Positions 1 through 13,244 are shown, counted from the stretch's first letter. The stretch: DNA of 64,000 bases from Hyperoplus lanceolatus (GCA_026929865.2 CM049418.1:3256001-3320000); one strand, 5' to 3'. Notes: generated by a model not told the origin, from the sequence alone. A program made the numbers and translations.

Positions 1-2112
<2,112 letters not shown>

Positions 2113-2774
2113 TAGTCATCCTCTGAATTTCACATTTACTGATTCACATATTTAGGCGTTGAACTGTAGAGCTGGATAGACAAGCAGTGACTCTGTTACT
2201 TCAGTTACAGTGAACTGGGATCTGTTGTTTTTTTAAACTTTGTTTTAGCCAATCAATTAAGGGCTAGACAAGAGAGATTGAATATTTTTCCAAAAATAGG
2301 CTTTATTACCTCTCAAAAAGTGCTACTGCAGTGACCAGGGCAGTTCCCTCTCTGTGTAAGACAAATACAGGACTTGTGAAAAAGGCCCCTTCCCCAAAAA
2401 AACTCCCTTTTCTCCTTGCTGGTAGAAAATCTATTGTGCTTATCTGATATGCAACAATCAAAAGGATGGAGGCTTTCTATTGGCTGTCTGGTGTCGCAGA
2501 TATTAGCTCAGTTTTTTCACCCTTCATCATGTACTTGATGGAATAGGAATGGCTTACTTTACATTTAGACAAAAAAGTCTTATGTTCTGATTGCGGCAAT
2601 CATGGTTGAGAGAGTCTGCAAACACTCAAAGCCCAGCCGAGTATGAATTTGCTTCTATAGATGGGAGCTCTGCTGTGAAGATTGTCAATAAGGCTGAAGT
2701 ACCATCAGCAGTAAAAATACCAAGGTCGAAAAAATCTCCCACTCTCTGTATGTATGGAGGTTACTTCAAACTAA

Positions 2775-3273
2775 CCCTGCGTTTCAATCCCCATACTTCC
2801 ATACTATTTAGTATGCCAGAAAAAGATTTAGGATGTCCCAATACATGCACGTCAATTGTAGTATGCTGAAAATACCTAGATGCCACACTAACCCCAATAG
2901 CATTTTGCAGTATTCATCTTTATTCTTGACATTTCTCGACATAATGAAAGAAACATCTTCTTTATCTAATTTTTTCTCTCTCCTGTGGCCGTAAAACTCT
3001 TCTTTTTTATTATTCTTTTTTTTTAAGACATTTTTTGGGCATTTTTATGCTTTATTGATAGTGTAGAGAGACAGAGGTGAAATGGGGCAGAGAGGGGAGT
3101 GACATGCAGAGAACGACCGCGGGTGGGAATCGAACCTGGGTCTGCTGCTGGGCCCGGCCCGGGAGGGGGACGCCTTACCGACTGAGCTAAAGGCGCCCCC
3201 CAACCGTAAAACTCTTCTGTACTTTAGTATGTAGTGTGGTGAAAAGAAAAAGTATGTGATTTGGAACGCGGGG
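2775..3273. mobile_element. MITE of the 'GCGTTCCAA' family, split by a SINE
   Basis: The left end reads CCCTGCGTTTCAATCCCCAT. The right end, reverse-complemented, reads CCCCGCGTTCCAAATCACAT. These are imperfect terminal inverted repeats, both followed by ATACT-rich sequence. The same type of ends occurs at 34,142-34,556 and 51,897-52,256, so this is a dispersed family. A tRNA-type SINE sits inside. Confidence 0.7.
3004..3203 (-). mobile_element. tRNA-derived SINE with 15-bp target-site duplication
   Basis: On the minus strand the element starts with a tRNA-like head carrying an A box (TTAGCTCAGTCGGT) and a perfect B box (GGTTCGATTCC, at 3127-3137). A SINE body follows (GTCGTTCTCTGCATGTCA...), then an AATAAAG-containing A-rich tail. 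It is flanked by identical 15-bp direct repeats CCGTAAAACTCTTCT at 2989-3003 and 3204-3218, the signature of LINE-mediated retroposition. RNA polymerase III would be the expected transcriber. It inserted into an older MITE. Confidence 0.92.
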
Positions 3274-3290
3274 ATAGATTTTTAAAATTT

Positions 3291-3390
3291 TTTTATGGGG
3301 GGCATTTTCAAGGCTTTATTGACAGTGCAGAGAGACAGAGATGAAATGGGTTAGAGAGGGGAATGACATGCAGAGAACGACCATTATCTC
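3291..3390 (-). mobile_element. SINE fragment, same family, lacking the tRNA head
   Basis: The segment matches the body and tail of the 3004-3203 SINE (CATTTCATCTCTGTCTCTCT... on the minus strand). It stops where the B box should be, so the promoter end is missing. Confidence 0.85.
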
Positions 3391-3884
3391 GCCACGACAA
3401 GCGCCACAATATCTTTCGTACAGTAGATTCAACTGATGCACTCCACATCTGACTAACAGTACGAGCAGTGAAAGCCTGTACACTCTTCTAACCAGGCTAA
3501 AGTATCTTCTGTGCTCAAAACATAATTATTTTCATCTCGGCCTGGTTGAGTCACCACCACTGTGTGTTTGCATGAGTATAAATAGCTCTCTGAAAAAATA
3601 GAAAAAAGAACAATACACATCATCTCTGCAGTTTTGCCAGTGTATTGTGTGGCCTACTTGCTGATTGGCAGTCAGAGAATGTTCCAGGATGTTCAAAATG
3701 CCTCTGGTTGTGTCCCTATTCAAACAGCAATCATCTTGTAGGGTTTGTTTTGATCATAAGGGACATGGCAATATAACATCAGTATTCAGTCATCCTTCGA
3801 GCGGCCTTGAGATGTGTTTCTCTAGCTATGACAGAAATCTAGAGTTTAAGGATTCTGCGTTTGGGGCTCTCCTGGTGTAGTGGT

Positions 3885-3955
3885 TAGAGAGTGTTTGTTA
3901 AAATCAGTGAATATCTCCTCGTTCACTGATTTTGACTAAAAGTGATTTTCAAATC
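3885..3955. repeat. Fragment of the 'GGCATACTA' MITE family
   Basis: The segment contains the phrase AATCAGTGAATATCTCCTC, also found at about 36,470 and 46,880, plus an inverted echo of it (CACTGATTTTGACTA). It is probably an internal piece of the MITE that is complete at 46,836-47,052. Confidence 0.5.
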
Positions 3956-4365
3956 AAATCAAATCAAATCAGTTTTAATTGTATAGCCCAAAATCACAAA
4001 TAGCATTTGTCTCAATGGGCTTTACAGTCCATACAATATGATACAGTATGGTACAATATGACACAACATGATACAATATGAAACAATATGGCACCCTGCC
4101 CTTACACCCTTAGCTCGGCTGAGAAAAAACTCCCAGTAAAAAACCCTTTACTGGGATTAAAAGAAAATAGAAGAAATCTCAGGGAGAGTTGACAGAGTAA
4201 GGGATCCCTCTCCCAGGACGGACATGCTGTAATAGATGTCATAAGTAGAGAAAAATCACGAAGGATTTTGATCATTGTCCAGATGTTTACATGGTAATAC
4301 TAAAGTAAAGCGCAAATAGTGTGGATGTAGGACGACTTCCGATGCTGCCAGAGGATCCACACCGT
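3945..4365. repeat. Dispersed repeat with (AAATC)n end, copy 1
   Basis: The copy begins with (AAATC)n, continues through TATAGCCCAAAATCACAAAT and AAACTCCCAGTAAAAAA, and ends near GGATCCACACCGT. A nearly full-length second copy is at 57,752-58,130; shorter copies are at 63,303-63,450 and, inverted, at 5115-5280. The pentanucleotide end resembles the 3' microsatellite tail of CR1/L2-type LINEs or the SINEs they mobilise. I do not recognise the family by name. Confidence 0.8.
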
Positions 4366-5114
4366 TTGACAACACCCGAGAATCACTGACTCCATTTTTA
4401 TATTTATAAAGTCAAATAAATTAATAAAATTAGTCAAATTATTTTCTGTATTTATGAAAGTGCTGGATTTGATGTTTATATTTTGGATCACTGGATCCTT
4501 TTCACTTTCATGATTGCAGCCTCTGCTATTCAATCAACTAATTCCTGGAACATTGTTGAATGTTACTCTGTATTTGCATAAAGCAGTTATATTACTATTC
4601 TATCACAGCCAAGTGGACACACTCAAAATCAGCCTCACAAGTTCACTAGCAATAAAGGGTAGTGTTGAGATCAGTTTACAAGCAAGGCTGCAAATTATTT
4701 CCTCCACTGTAGCACATTAAATAGCTTTTAAATTGACCTGCGGATGTCATTTTTGGTCAGTTATGGTGCTGTAGTGTGCTCTTTATTTGTCAAAACTGCT
4801 ACTAACAAGACACATTTTGCCCACGGCTTGGAAGCTATGGTGTTTGGTTAGTTAACATTGTCTCTGTGCCTCTCTCTGCCTGAGCTTAGCCTGTCAATGG
4901 TTAATTGCCATTCAAACACAAACACATAAACACTCCTTTAAGAAAAATGGGAAAATTTCCAGCTCTTTCTTCCAAATAACACTTCATGTCCTCCTTTAAT
5001 AATACAAGACTGTTTACACGGAATTTATAAATCACTTTGACATGATTCTTGTCTGCATACTGGGACGCCTTATTAGAACCTTCCTCTGTCACTCTCCCTG
5101 TGCTTTCTCAATTT

Positions 5115-5280
5115 GTTTCCCGTTAAAGAAGTTTTTTTTACTGGGAGTTTTTCCTCAGTCGAGCTAAGGGTCTAAGGGCAGAGGGTGTCATACTTTGTAG
5201 GGACTGTGAAGCCCACTGAGGCAAATGTCTATTTGTGATATTGGGCTATAGAAATAAAACTGATTTGATTTGATTTGAGC
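5115..5280. repeat. Same dispersed repeat, inverted, truncated copy
   Basis: This is the reverse complement of the 3945 repeat: TTTACTGGGAGTTTTTCCTC followed by GGGCTATAGAAATAAAACTG and a (GATTT)n tail ending near 5278. Confidence 0.85.
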
Positions 5281-5476
5281 AGAGTAAGTCTAGGCAGATA
5301 CCGTCAGTCTGAGTGTGGACAGTGTGGGTAGTAAAAAGCTAGATTGGTGCATTTCCTATATATCAAAAATTTAACACAAACTCTAAATTCAGCTGTTTCC
5401 AAGCAGAAATGAAAAACCATGTTCTGCTTTTACGAAATCAAATATTTGCTGGGCCAAAGAGAAAAACTAATTTTGA

Positions 5477-6385
<909 letters not shown>

Positions 6386-6504
6386 TGAGTGCGACTTTTA
6401 CTTTGTTACTCTTTTGTTTCTGTAGGTTTGCAAGGTTTTCTTGCATTTTCATTAATTCATTACCATGACATCTTTAAGAAACTATTCTGGCACTTTGAGA
6501 TAGA

Positions 6505-6757
6505 TTAAAGGTGCTACGAGGAACTTTCAGTTTGTGTTCATTCTTGCACCTTCTTCGGACAAAAGCGGTAGTGTTCTTACCACGCTAGCTGTTGTTCCTG
6601 GGTGAGCGTACCCATGACAAAAGCATTAAGAAAAACAATATAAAAATAGCATTCTTTGCACTGATGGTCTCGTTTGCTGTTACATGTCATTTATGATCAT
6701 CAGCGGAAAAATAAGACTGTTTCAGAAATCTTTAACAGTTCCTCGTAGCTACTTTAA
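6505..6757 (+). mobile_element. MITE with TTAAAG ends ('GCTACGAGGAACT' family), complete copy
   Basis: The left end reads TTAAAGGTGCTACGAGGAAC. The right end, reverse-complemented, reads TTAAAGTAGCTACGAGGAAC. The interior contains CAGCTGTTGTTCCTGGGTG-like and GATGGTCTCGTTTGCTG phrases shared with copies at 13,245, 44,864, 60,938 and, in a longer form, 29,132. It has no coding capacity. The TTAA at each end could be the target duplication, as in piggyBac-like elements, but this is not proved. Confidence 0.85.
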
Positions 6758-7486
6758 CATTTTAATTGAGCCATAATAATAATGACAATAGTTTGGCATA
6801 GTACTGTATGTGCCATCAACATTGGTCCTGTATCTCTGGTACACTGCATTAAAAAGCTGTTTACTGTTATTCAAATCAAGTCTCTTAGTCTATAGTTAGT
6901 ACCACTGACATGCAAAGGAACGTTTTGAAAATAACAGAATCTGACTTGCGTTTCATTCTGTGACAAAGATGTATGCCTCTTGTAAAAAAAACAAAAAAAC
7001 TGCCTAGGGCTCAGCTTGATGTGTGTTTTAAAATAATTCATTGAAATGACTTCTAAAGGCCTACAGAGACTGGCTATGTTATGCTCCAAAGATAGAGTTG
7101 GGAACGGGTTATCAACACAAAGTTTTGCTATGAGAAGTGTGAGTCCAATAATTAACTTATGAGCCAGAGAGATCAAGCGGAGGATAATCAAACTAGTCAT
7201 ATCCTCCCTGCTGAATTTGACAATAGGATTAAGTTGCTGTTTATAGTTGTCACGTTTTTGTGATAGGCACACCTTTAGATTAGGTATCGGACTGTTTGCA
7301 GCACAGTCATACTGAAAATTCACTTTAGGAAGAACAAACAACATCTTGATCAGTGGGGGATAGGCTGCCTTATAGACATATATCTTGTTTAGTTTATTTT
7401 TTTTTCAGTATGCCTCCAATAAGACTCTCAAAGCTAATTTATCACTGAAGTAGTGGGCTGTGTATGGGTACTATGATATCTTCATT

Positions 7487-7636
7487 TCAAGTTGATGCAA
7501 AAGTTTGGTTTTCACTTCTAAATTGAAGGTAAGGGTCTAAAGAACCATTTTGGTTCGAGTGTCAAGAATCTAGACCAACATTTCTTTGTGTGGATTTCGG
7601 ATTGTGGCCCCTTTGGAAGATGGGCAAAAAAAGAAA
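7487..7636 (+). repeat. Copy of the foldback repeat also found in the nlgn4 3' UTR
   Basis: The phrases TTCAAGTTGATGCAAAAG, CTAAATTGAAGGTAAGGGTC, GAGTGTCAAGAATCTAGACC and TTTTGGAAGATGGGCAAAAA recur in the same order at 12,108-12,280. Only one arm is present here. Confidence 0.8.
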
Positions 7637-7924
7637 AACATTTATAAAACCTGAAATAATGTAATATGTAAAAATCTCAAAAGAATTTTTGTTTGAGTGA
7701 AAATAATAATCACAGAACTAAAAGAAATGCCTTAAAAAGTCATGTCAAGTCATGCTTTTTGTGTCAGGCAGGTAACAACGAGTACATCACAGTATATGAA
7801 AGCATCTGTTCCACCAGATGTTTTCATACACCTGTCACGCTAAGAGGTGCACAGATATAGCCTCTATTATTATACCTATGGCATGAGTCACCCTCATTAA
7901 AAAACAGATTGGCTACTTAATAGG

Positions 7925-8110
7925 CAAAGCATTGCAAGGCAAGTTTATTTCTATAGCACAATTCAGACACAAGGCCATTCAAAGTGCTTTACAGGGGCAT
8001 ACAATACATCAAGATTAGACATTACGAATTGCATTTAAGAGATAGTACAAACAAAGAATAAATACAGGCAGACAAATTGCCAAAGCAAATACAAAATTCA
8101 TAAAAAAATT
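7925..8110 (-). repeat. LINE/SINE 3'-tail fragment
   Basis: On the minus strand it reads TGTAAAGCACTTTGAATGGC then CTATAGAAATAAACTTGCC. This is the common 'AAAGCACTTTG ... CTATATAAATAAA' 3' end of fish LINEs. The family is not determined. Confidence 0.6.
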
Positions 8111-8501
8111 AAAGGTTAAAAGGGAAACATAAAAGCATTCACTTTTTAATTTAAAAAAAAGCTAATTCATTGTCAGAGTAGTGGCATATTGTTCCAGCAT
8201 ATGTTAACACCACATGCTAGCAGTGCCTTATGTATTGTTCCATATGCAGCCACCAGTTGGAGGGCAGGCCTTGCATCATAACATTATGTCCAGCTTTTTG
8301 GATCAGAGAATCATTTTAGCCAATCAAAGGCACAGGTGGACACAAAGACATTTTGGACCGACTGTATTTGACCCCCAATGGTAATTACCTTGGCTATAAG
8401 ACCGATTCCCCGGGCTCCATATGAACAAAATACACCTTTACAATAGAACAGAATACATTTAGTGTTTCCTCTGTATGTAGCTCTGTTATGCTATAGTAGA
8501 C

Positions 8502-8741
8502 ATAGAGCTCCGGAAAAAATGAAGAGACCACTCCAAATGTTCAATGCCTCTCATTTCACTATTTATAGGCATATCTTTGAGTTGAATGAACATTTTGGTT
8601 TTATAATATAAACTACTGACAACATTTCTACCAAATTCACAATAAAAATATTGTCATTTAGAGCATTTTCAATAATTAATGTAGAGATAAAGATATAAGA
8701 AAAATCCAGAATGGTCTCTTAATTTTTTGCGGGGCTGTATA
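8502..8741 (+). mobile_element. Tc1-like MITE, copy 1
   Basis: The ends are inverted: left ATAGAGCTCCGGAAAAAATG, right reverse-complemented ATACAGCCCCGCAAAAAATT, followed by AAGAGACCA. Copies are at 32,212-32,449 and, inverted, at 59,863-60,101. The termini and the TA at each edge fit Tc1/mariner non-autonomous elements. It is 240 bp long with no ORF. Confidence 0.85.
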
Positions 8742-8995
8742 TCTGCTGGGGTCCACTTGAAAAACCCCAGTCAGATTTTTGTCCTGTTATTTCAGGTATG
8801 GCACTCAAAGAAAAATATAATTTTTTTTGAACACTTCACCAAGAAAACAGTTCTTAGTAGAAAGCCAAATTACAATTTTGAACCTGAATATGAGAATACT
8901 ATGTGACATTTAAAGCATTTAGAGCATTAAGAGATCACAAAACATTGGTTTCATAAAACACCTGGGGCTGCAACACTACACACATCTGAGTTTTA

Positions 8996-8997
<2 letters not shown>

Positions 8998-9041
<44 letters not shown>
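8998..9041. repeat. (CA)n microsatellite, about 21 units
   Basis: A pure CA run. Just after it, TGACCCTCCTTT (9050-9061) and AAAGGAGGGTCA (9075-9086) form a perfect 12-bp hairpin with a 13-base loop. Confidence 0.95.
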
Positions 9042-9043
<2 letters not shown>

Positions 9044-9163
9044 ATATTGTGACCCTCCTTTCATATAAATAAATAAAGGAGGGTCAACTGTGTTACTCGG
9101 TGGCCCTCAAAATGCAATGTGTGACTCATTATGAGTCATTGCTATTGAGTATTCACATATGCA

Positions 9164-9165
<2 letters not shown>

Positions 9166-9224
<59 letters not shown>
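9166..9224. repeat. (CA)n microsatellite, about 29 units
   Basis: A pure CA dinucleotide run in the last nlgn4 intron. Confidence 0.95.
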
Positions 9225-9225
<1 letters not shown>

Positions 9226-9989
9226 ACTCTTAACAACAGCACACACGGATACACAAACTACTTCAGTCCAAGGTTGTTGTCTAGCTCCCACTCCCTCTCA
9301 CCTCTCCAAAGTTAATGAAATCTCTCCCACAAAGTCGCTAGAGCGGCAGATCTCTTCCAAACTCCAAAAAATAACAGCCTGTGTGAGATTGAATATCAAG
9401 GAAATGTGACAGCAGGCCCTGGGAACTTTACGTTGGTGTGTAAAGGACGAGGACATTGTGTCAGCTCGTTCTGGTGCATTCAAATTCTGAGTCACTGTGA
9501 ACAGAGGGAGCGGAACATTTGAAAAAAAGGGTTTTGACTTATGTAGTAATGACTCATTGGGAAAGTGTCACAGAAAGGCGCTAAGTGAATCTGGAGAGTT
9601 CTATTTTGAATGGTTTTATCACGCTGCTTCAAAAAGCCAATTTAAAGATTCACATAAAAATATTTTTTTAAATGTCATGTTTTAAAATAGGGATGAGGGT
9701 CAATCTGAAGTCATCCTTTATGTCTCACTAATGCAGGTTTACAATTTTCTGGAGAGTGGTACAGTATAATAATTGCTCAGGTCTATATCCTAAGCTGTAA
9801 TTGGGTAAATCAAAACACTTTGACATCTCATACGGTAGTCATTTCAAATGACATTAGCCCTTTACGTTTTTGTCAGTATGTAACAATGTCTATTTATCAT
9901 ATGTTTTATCGCTATTTGTATTACTTTAATATCTTTACCTTGCTGTCCTTCCCTTATCTGTTTGTCTATTTACTATGTTTTTGAAATTT

Positions 9990-10130
9990 AAGATTTTGGA
10001 AGTTGTTGGTGTGATTGTGTATGTGGTAAACTGCAAATGAATTGCCCTTCTTGGAATCAATAAAGTTGTCTAATCTAATCTAATCTAATCTAATCTAATC
10101 TAACCTAATCTAATCTAATCTAATCTAATC
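9990..10130 (+). repeat. LINE-type 3' tail ending in (TAATC)12
   Basis: AATTGCCCTTCTTGGAATCA ATAAAG is the familiar 'TTCCC..GGATCAATAAAG' tail of fish non-LTR elements. Here it is followed by twelve TAATC pentamers (10,071-10,130, one changed to TAACC). The array ends 33 bases before the final nlgn4 coding exon. Confidence 0.8.
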
Positions 10131-10163
10131 TTTTATTTTCCTCTCCTGTCTCTCTTCTTCCAG

Positions 10164-11070
10164 GGATCCAAACCAACCAGTTCCACAGGACACAAAGTTC
10201 ATCCACACCAAACCCAACCGCTTTGAGGAGGTGGCCTGGACAAAGTACAACCCCAAAGACCAGCTGTACCTTCACATCGGGCTCAAACCTCGCGTCCGGG
10301 ACCATTACCGCGCCACCAAGGTTGCTTTCTGGTTGGAGCTAGTTCCCCATCTGCACAACATTAACGAATTCTTTCAATATGTCTCCACCACTACTAAGAT
10401 CCCGCCACAGGATACCACTCCGTATCCGTACACCAAACGCTTCCCGGGCAAGAACAACTGGCCCTCCACCACGCGCCACCCAGGGGTCCCTTCTGCCAAC
10501 ACCAAACAGACCACCGACCAGCGCAAGGGTGGAGACTTAACGGACGAATCCACGGTTGTGATCGAGACCAAGCGAGACTACTCCACCGAGCTGAGTGTCA
10601 CCATAGCTGTCGGAGCCTCCCTTCTCTTTCTGAACATATTGGCCTTTGCAGCGCTTTACTACAAGAAAGACAAGCGAAGACACGACTCTAACCGGCGAGT
10701 TCCAACTCCGCAATGCAACTCAGCTCCGACTAACAACGTAGTACAGTCCGCGGCTAACGACGTAGCTCACCTACAGAGCGAGGAGTTGATGTCGCTGCAG
10801 ATGAAGCAGCAGCAGCTTGAGCATGAACTAGAGCACCACCACGAGTGTGAGTCCATGCAGAGCCACGACACAATGCGCCTCACATGCCCACCAGACTACA
10901 CCCTCACCCTGCGTCGCTCGCCCGATGACATACCCCTCATGGCCCCAAGCACCATCACCATGATACCCAACTCCCTGGCTGGCATGCAGCCGCTGCACAA
11001 CTTCAACACCTTCGGGGGAAGCCAGAACAGTACCAACTTACCCCACGGCCACTCCACCACACGGGTATAG
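10164..11070 (+). CDS. nlgn4x: Neuroligin-4 terminal coding exon: stalk, transmembrane helix, cytoplasmic tail, PDZ ligand
   Basis: The acceptor AG is at 10,162-10,163. The first base completes Gly, then [18 protein letters not shown] follows and the stop TAG is at 11,068-11,070, giving about 301 residues. The order is: end of the cholinesterase-like domain ([20 protein letters not shown]), a Pro/Thr/Lys-rich stalk, a transmembrane helix ([20 protein letters not shown]..., 10,591-10,662), a basic stop-transfer KKDKRR, then the tail with MSLQMKQ and [19 protein letters not shown], the conserved region that in neuroligins carries the gephyrin-binding tyrosine. The last residues [15 protein letters not shown] match NLGN4 and end in a class I PDZ ligand that recruits PSD-95-type scaffolds. 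After the helix, a stretch rich in Asn/Gln/His ([26 protein letters not shown]) looks longer than in mammalian NLGN4. Which of the duplicated fish nlgn4 genes this is cannot be told here. Confidence 0.97.
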
Positions 11071-11371
11071 CTCCACTGGGGACTGGGGCAGTGATGTTTT
11101 TTTTCTGGATTGGACCTGAAACCTACCAAGGCAAATATACATACATATACACAGGACATACACCATATTGAAAGTTGAATCTTGGGGATAGCTCCGATTA
11201 GACTGGATTTTCCTCTGGTTCAGCCTCTAAACCTAACAAGGCAAATAAAGGAGCTTTTTACGGGCTTTACCCAAGATTCAAGAAACCATTTTGAATATTG
11301 GGCATAGCTCCGATGGTATTGGAAGGTTCTGGATTTTGGATCGACATCTACCTACCAAGGCAAATATGACA
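11064..11371 (+). repeat. Three-copy degenerate tandem repeat starting at the nlgn4 stop codon
   Basis: Copies start at 11,064, 11,185 and 11,301, each with GG[T/G/C]ATAGCTCC. Each continues through a TCTGG-containing middle and ends with CCTA[C/A]CAAGGCAAATA (about 11,126, 11,232 and 11,351). A linker CCAT[A/T]TTGAA precedes copies 2 and 3. Periods are about 121 and 116 bp. Copy 1 contains the last Val codon and the TAG stop. Confidence 0.75.
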
Positions 11372-12107
11372 AGATAAAACTGTGTCACGCACAGACTGAG
11401 CAGATGTTATTTTGCTACCACGCCTTCTTGAAAAGTATATACAATATAAATTGATCATGAAAATCCATGAAAATATTCAAAGTGAATGTTCCTGTAGTTG
11501 TAACTCTTATTTGGAGCAGAGCTTCATTGACGGTTTTCAAGGAGTTTTACCAAAAGACAAGGCAAGGCAACCAGGGGAAAGACTGTTAGTATTCTGTAAA
11601 CACAAAGTGGACTGTTTCAACACAATAGGAGGACAATGTTAACAGTCGAAAAAGCAACAATTACTACACATCCGAATCATCCTCTTTTCATGATCCCCCA
11701 TGCATCGGACACCTGTCTTGGGCACAGAATTCTACACCCCAGCCTGAAATGTATTTATGAAAACTTTGTAACAAAAAAGAAAAAAAGTTATATAGTTGTG
11801 CGTGAACATTTTCAAATTTAAAAAAAAGAAAATAATATTAAAGACCTCCTCTTTTTGTTTTATTTTTATTTTGGCTGAGATCTTTTTATGTTTTTCTTTT
11901 TCAGTGTGTGCTTTCTGCTACGGTGCGTGTAAATATATCCAAACATTCTTCATTATTTTTTCTTATTACAACCTTTTTTTTCTTTCACAGAACGACCAAA
12001 ATGCGAACACAATCCCATTCTTGGAGAGTTGCACAATTTGCCTCTGCAGGCCATCACATACATAGTGGGAGGAGGGGGGGGGGTGGGCGTATATGGGTAA
12101 TTTGACA

Positions 12108-12373
12108 TTTTCAAGTTGTTGTGAAAGTTTAGTTTTCTCTTCTAAATTGAATGTAAGGGTCCATAGAACATTTTTGGTTTGAGTGTCAAGAAACCAGAAC
12201 CAATTGATTTTTTTGGTGTGAAAATTAGGACGTTCCAAAACTCACAATTTCGATTGTGGCCATTTTGGAAGATGGGCAAAAAAATTGTCTAGTTTCTTGA
12301 CACCCAAACTAAAATTGTTTTATGGACCCTTACCTTCAATTTAGAAAAAAAATACTCTTGCATTAACTTGAAA
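12108..12373 (+). repeat. Long foldback (inverted) repeat in the nlgn4 3' UTR
   Basis: The left arm (12,108-12,205) contains TCTAAATTGAATGTAAGGGT and GAGTGTCAAGAAACCAGA. The right arm (12,281-12,373) contains the reverse complements (TCTAGTTTCTTGACACCC, ACCCTTACCTTCAATTTAGA). The arms are about 80% complementary over about 90 bases with a loop of about 75 bases. A single-armed copy lies in the last intron at 7487-7636. Confidence 0.85.
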
Positions 12374-13106
12374 TTACTGAGTGTCCAGGCCCCCCACTGA
12401 CAGTCTCGTTGCGTGCTTTGCGATGTTTGTTTCCACTCATTAGACATTGCATGTTCGGAGGATATCTTTTCTCTCATATTTTTAGACACGTGTCCTGTCT
12501 GAGAATGAGGACTGATTAGATCCAATCATTTGCTTTCATTCTATTATGCTTCAAACGATTTTCATTTAATGGCTTTTTCCGTTTTGCCATCTCAGCACTG
12601 CCTGAGCTTACAACGTGACCAGCAATGTATTATTTAGAATTAAAAAAGAGACAGTGATTTTTTTTGTATCAATATTAGTTGGATATGTTTGTAAAGATAT
12701 ATGTGTTAGATATTTCAAATTGTCATATGCTAGCAATATGTAAAGTATTGTGCCAGGCTTGTGATATTTTTGGTTTCAAAAGCAAGTGAATGAGTGTAAA
12801 TATTAATGACCTTAATTATTATAAAATTACAACAAAAGTTACCATTAACTTAACTTTTTCCGTTTTTGCATCCTATTACAAAAAATGGAAAACACATCCA
12901 GAAGATTTTAATGCTACATTTGTAAATTCTATAAAAGATATATTCTTGCCATTTGGTCCCTAAACCAGTCAAGATAACAAAGGGATTTTAATGTAGAGGT
13001 TTCGAAAATATTTAGTTTGTCTTATTTGTTTTTGCAGTTTTGCCTTAAGTGATAATAGAGATATTTCTGGCTGGACACCTGTATAAACTTTTTCTGCAAC
13101 ATTTTT

Positions 13107-13112
13107 AATAAA
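13107..13112 (+). promoter_or_regulatory. Candidate polyadenylation signal AATAAA
   Basis: This is a canonical hexamer 2.04 kb after the stop codon, the last good one before the MITE cluster begins at 13,245. Confidence 0.45.
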
Positions 13113-13244
13113 ATATCACAGTATTTTCTAAAAAAAAGAGAGAAAAAAAACTATCGTAGATGTTTTTATTTGATTTGATTGGTTAGTTGTGTGTTATGTG
13201 TAAAAATGTGATTGGATATCTGTGATTGTTTAAAATAATGGCAT

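Larger units (their letters stand above)
11071..13135 (+). other. Probable nlgn4 3' untranslated region
   Basis: AT-rich non-coding sequence follows the stop codon and contains the three-copy repeat and the foldback at 12,108-12,373. AATAAA at 13,107-13,112, followed by an A-rich tract, is a reasonable distal polyadenylation signal. An earlier AATAAA at 11,244-11,249 lies inside repeat copy 2. No transcript evidence is available here, so the end is a guess. Confidence 0.5.

Noticed and set aside
10231..11070. Independent gene starting at the Met codon at 10,231
   Set aside because: The reading frame is open upstream to a good acceptor at 10,162-10,163 and the residues before this Met ([18 protein letters not shown]) are conserved neuroligin sequence, so it is an internal methionine.
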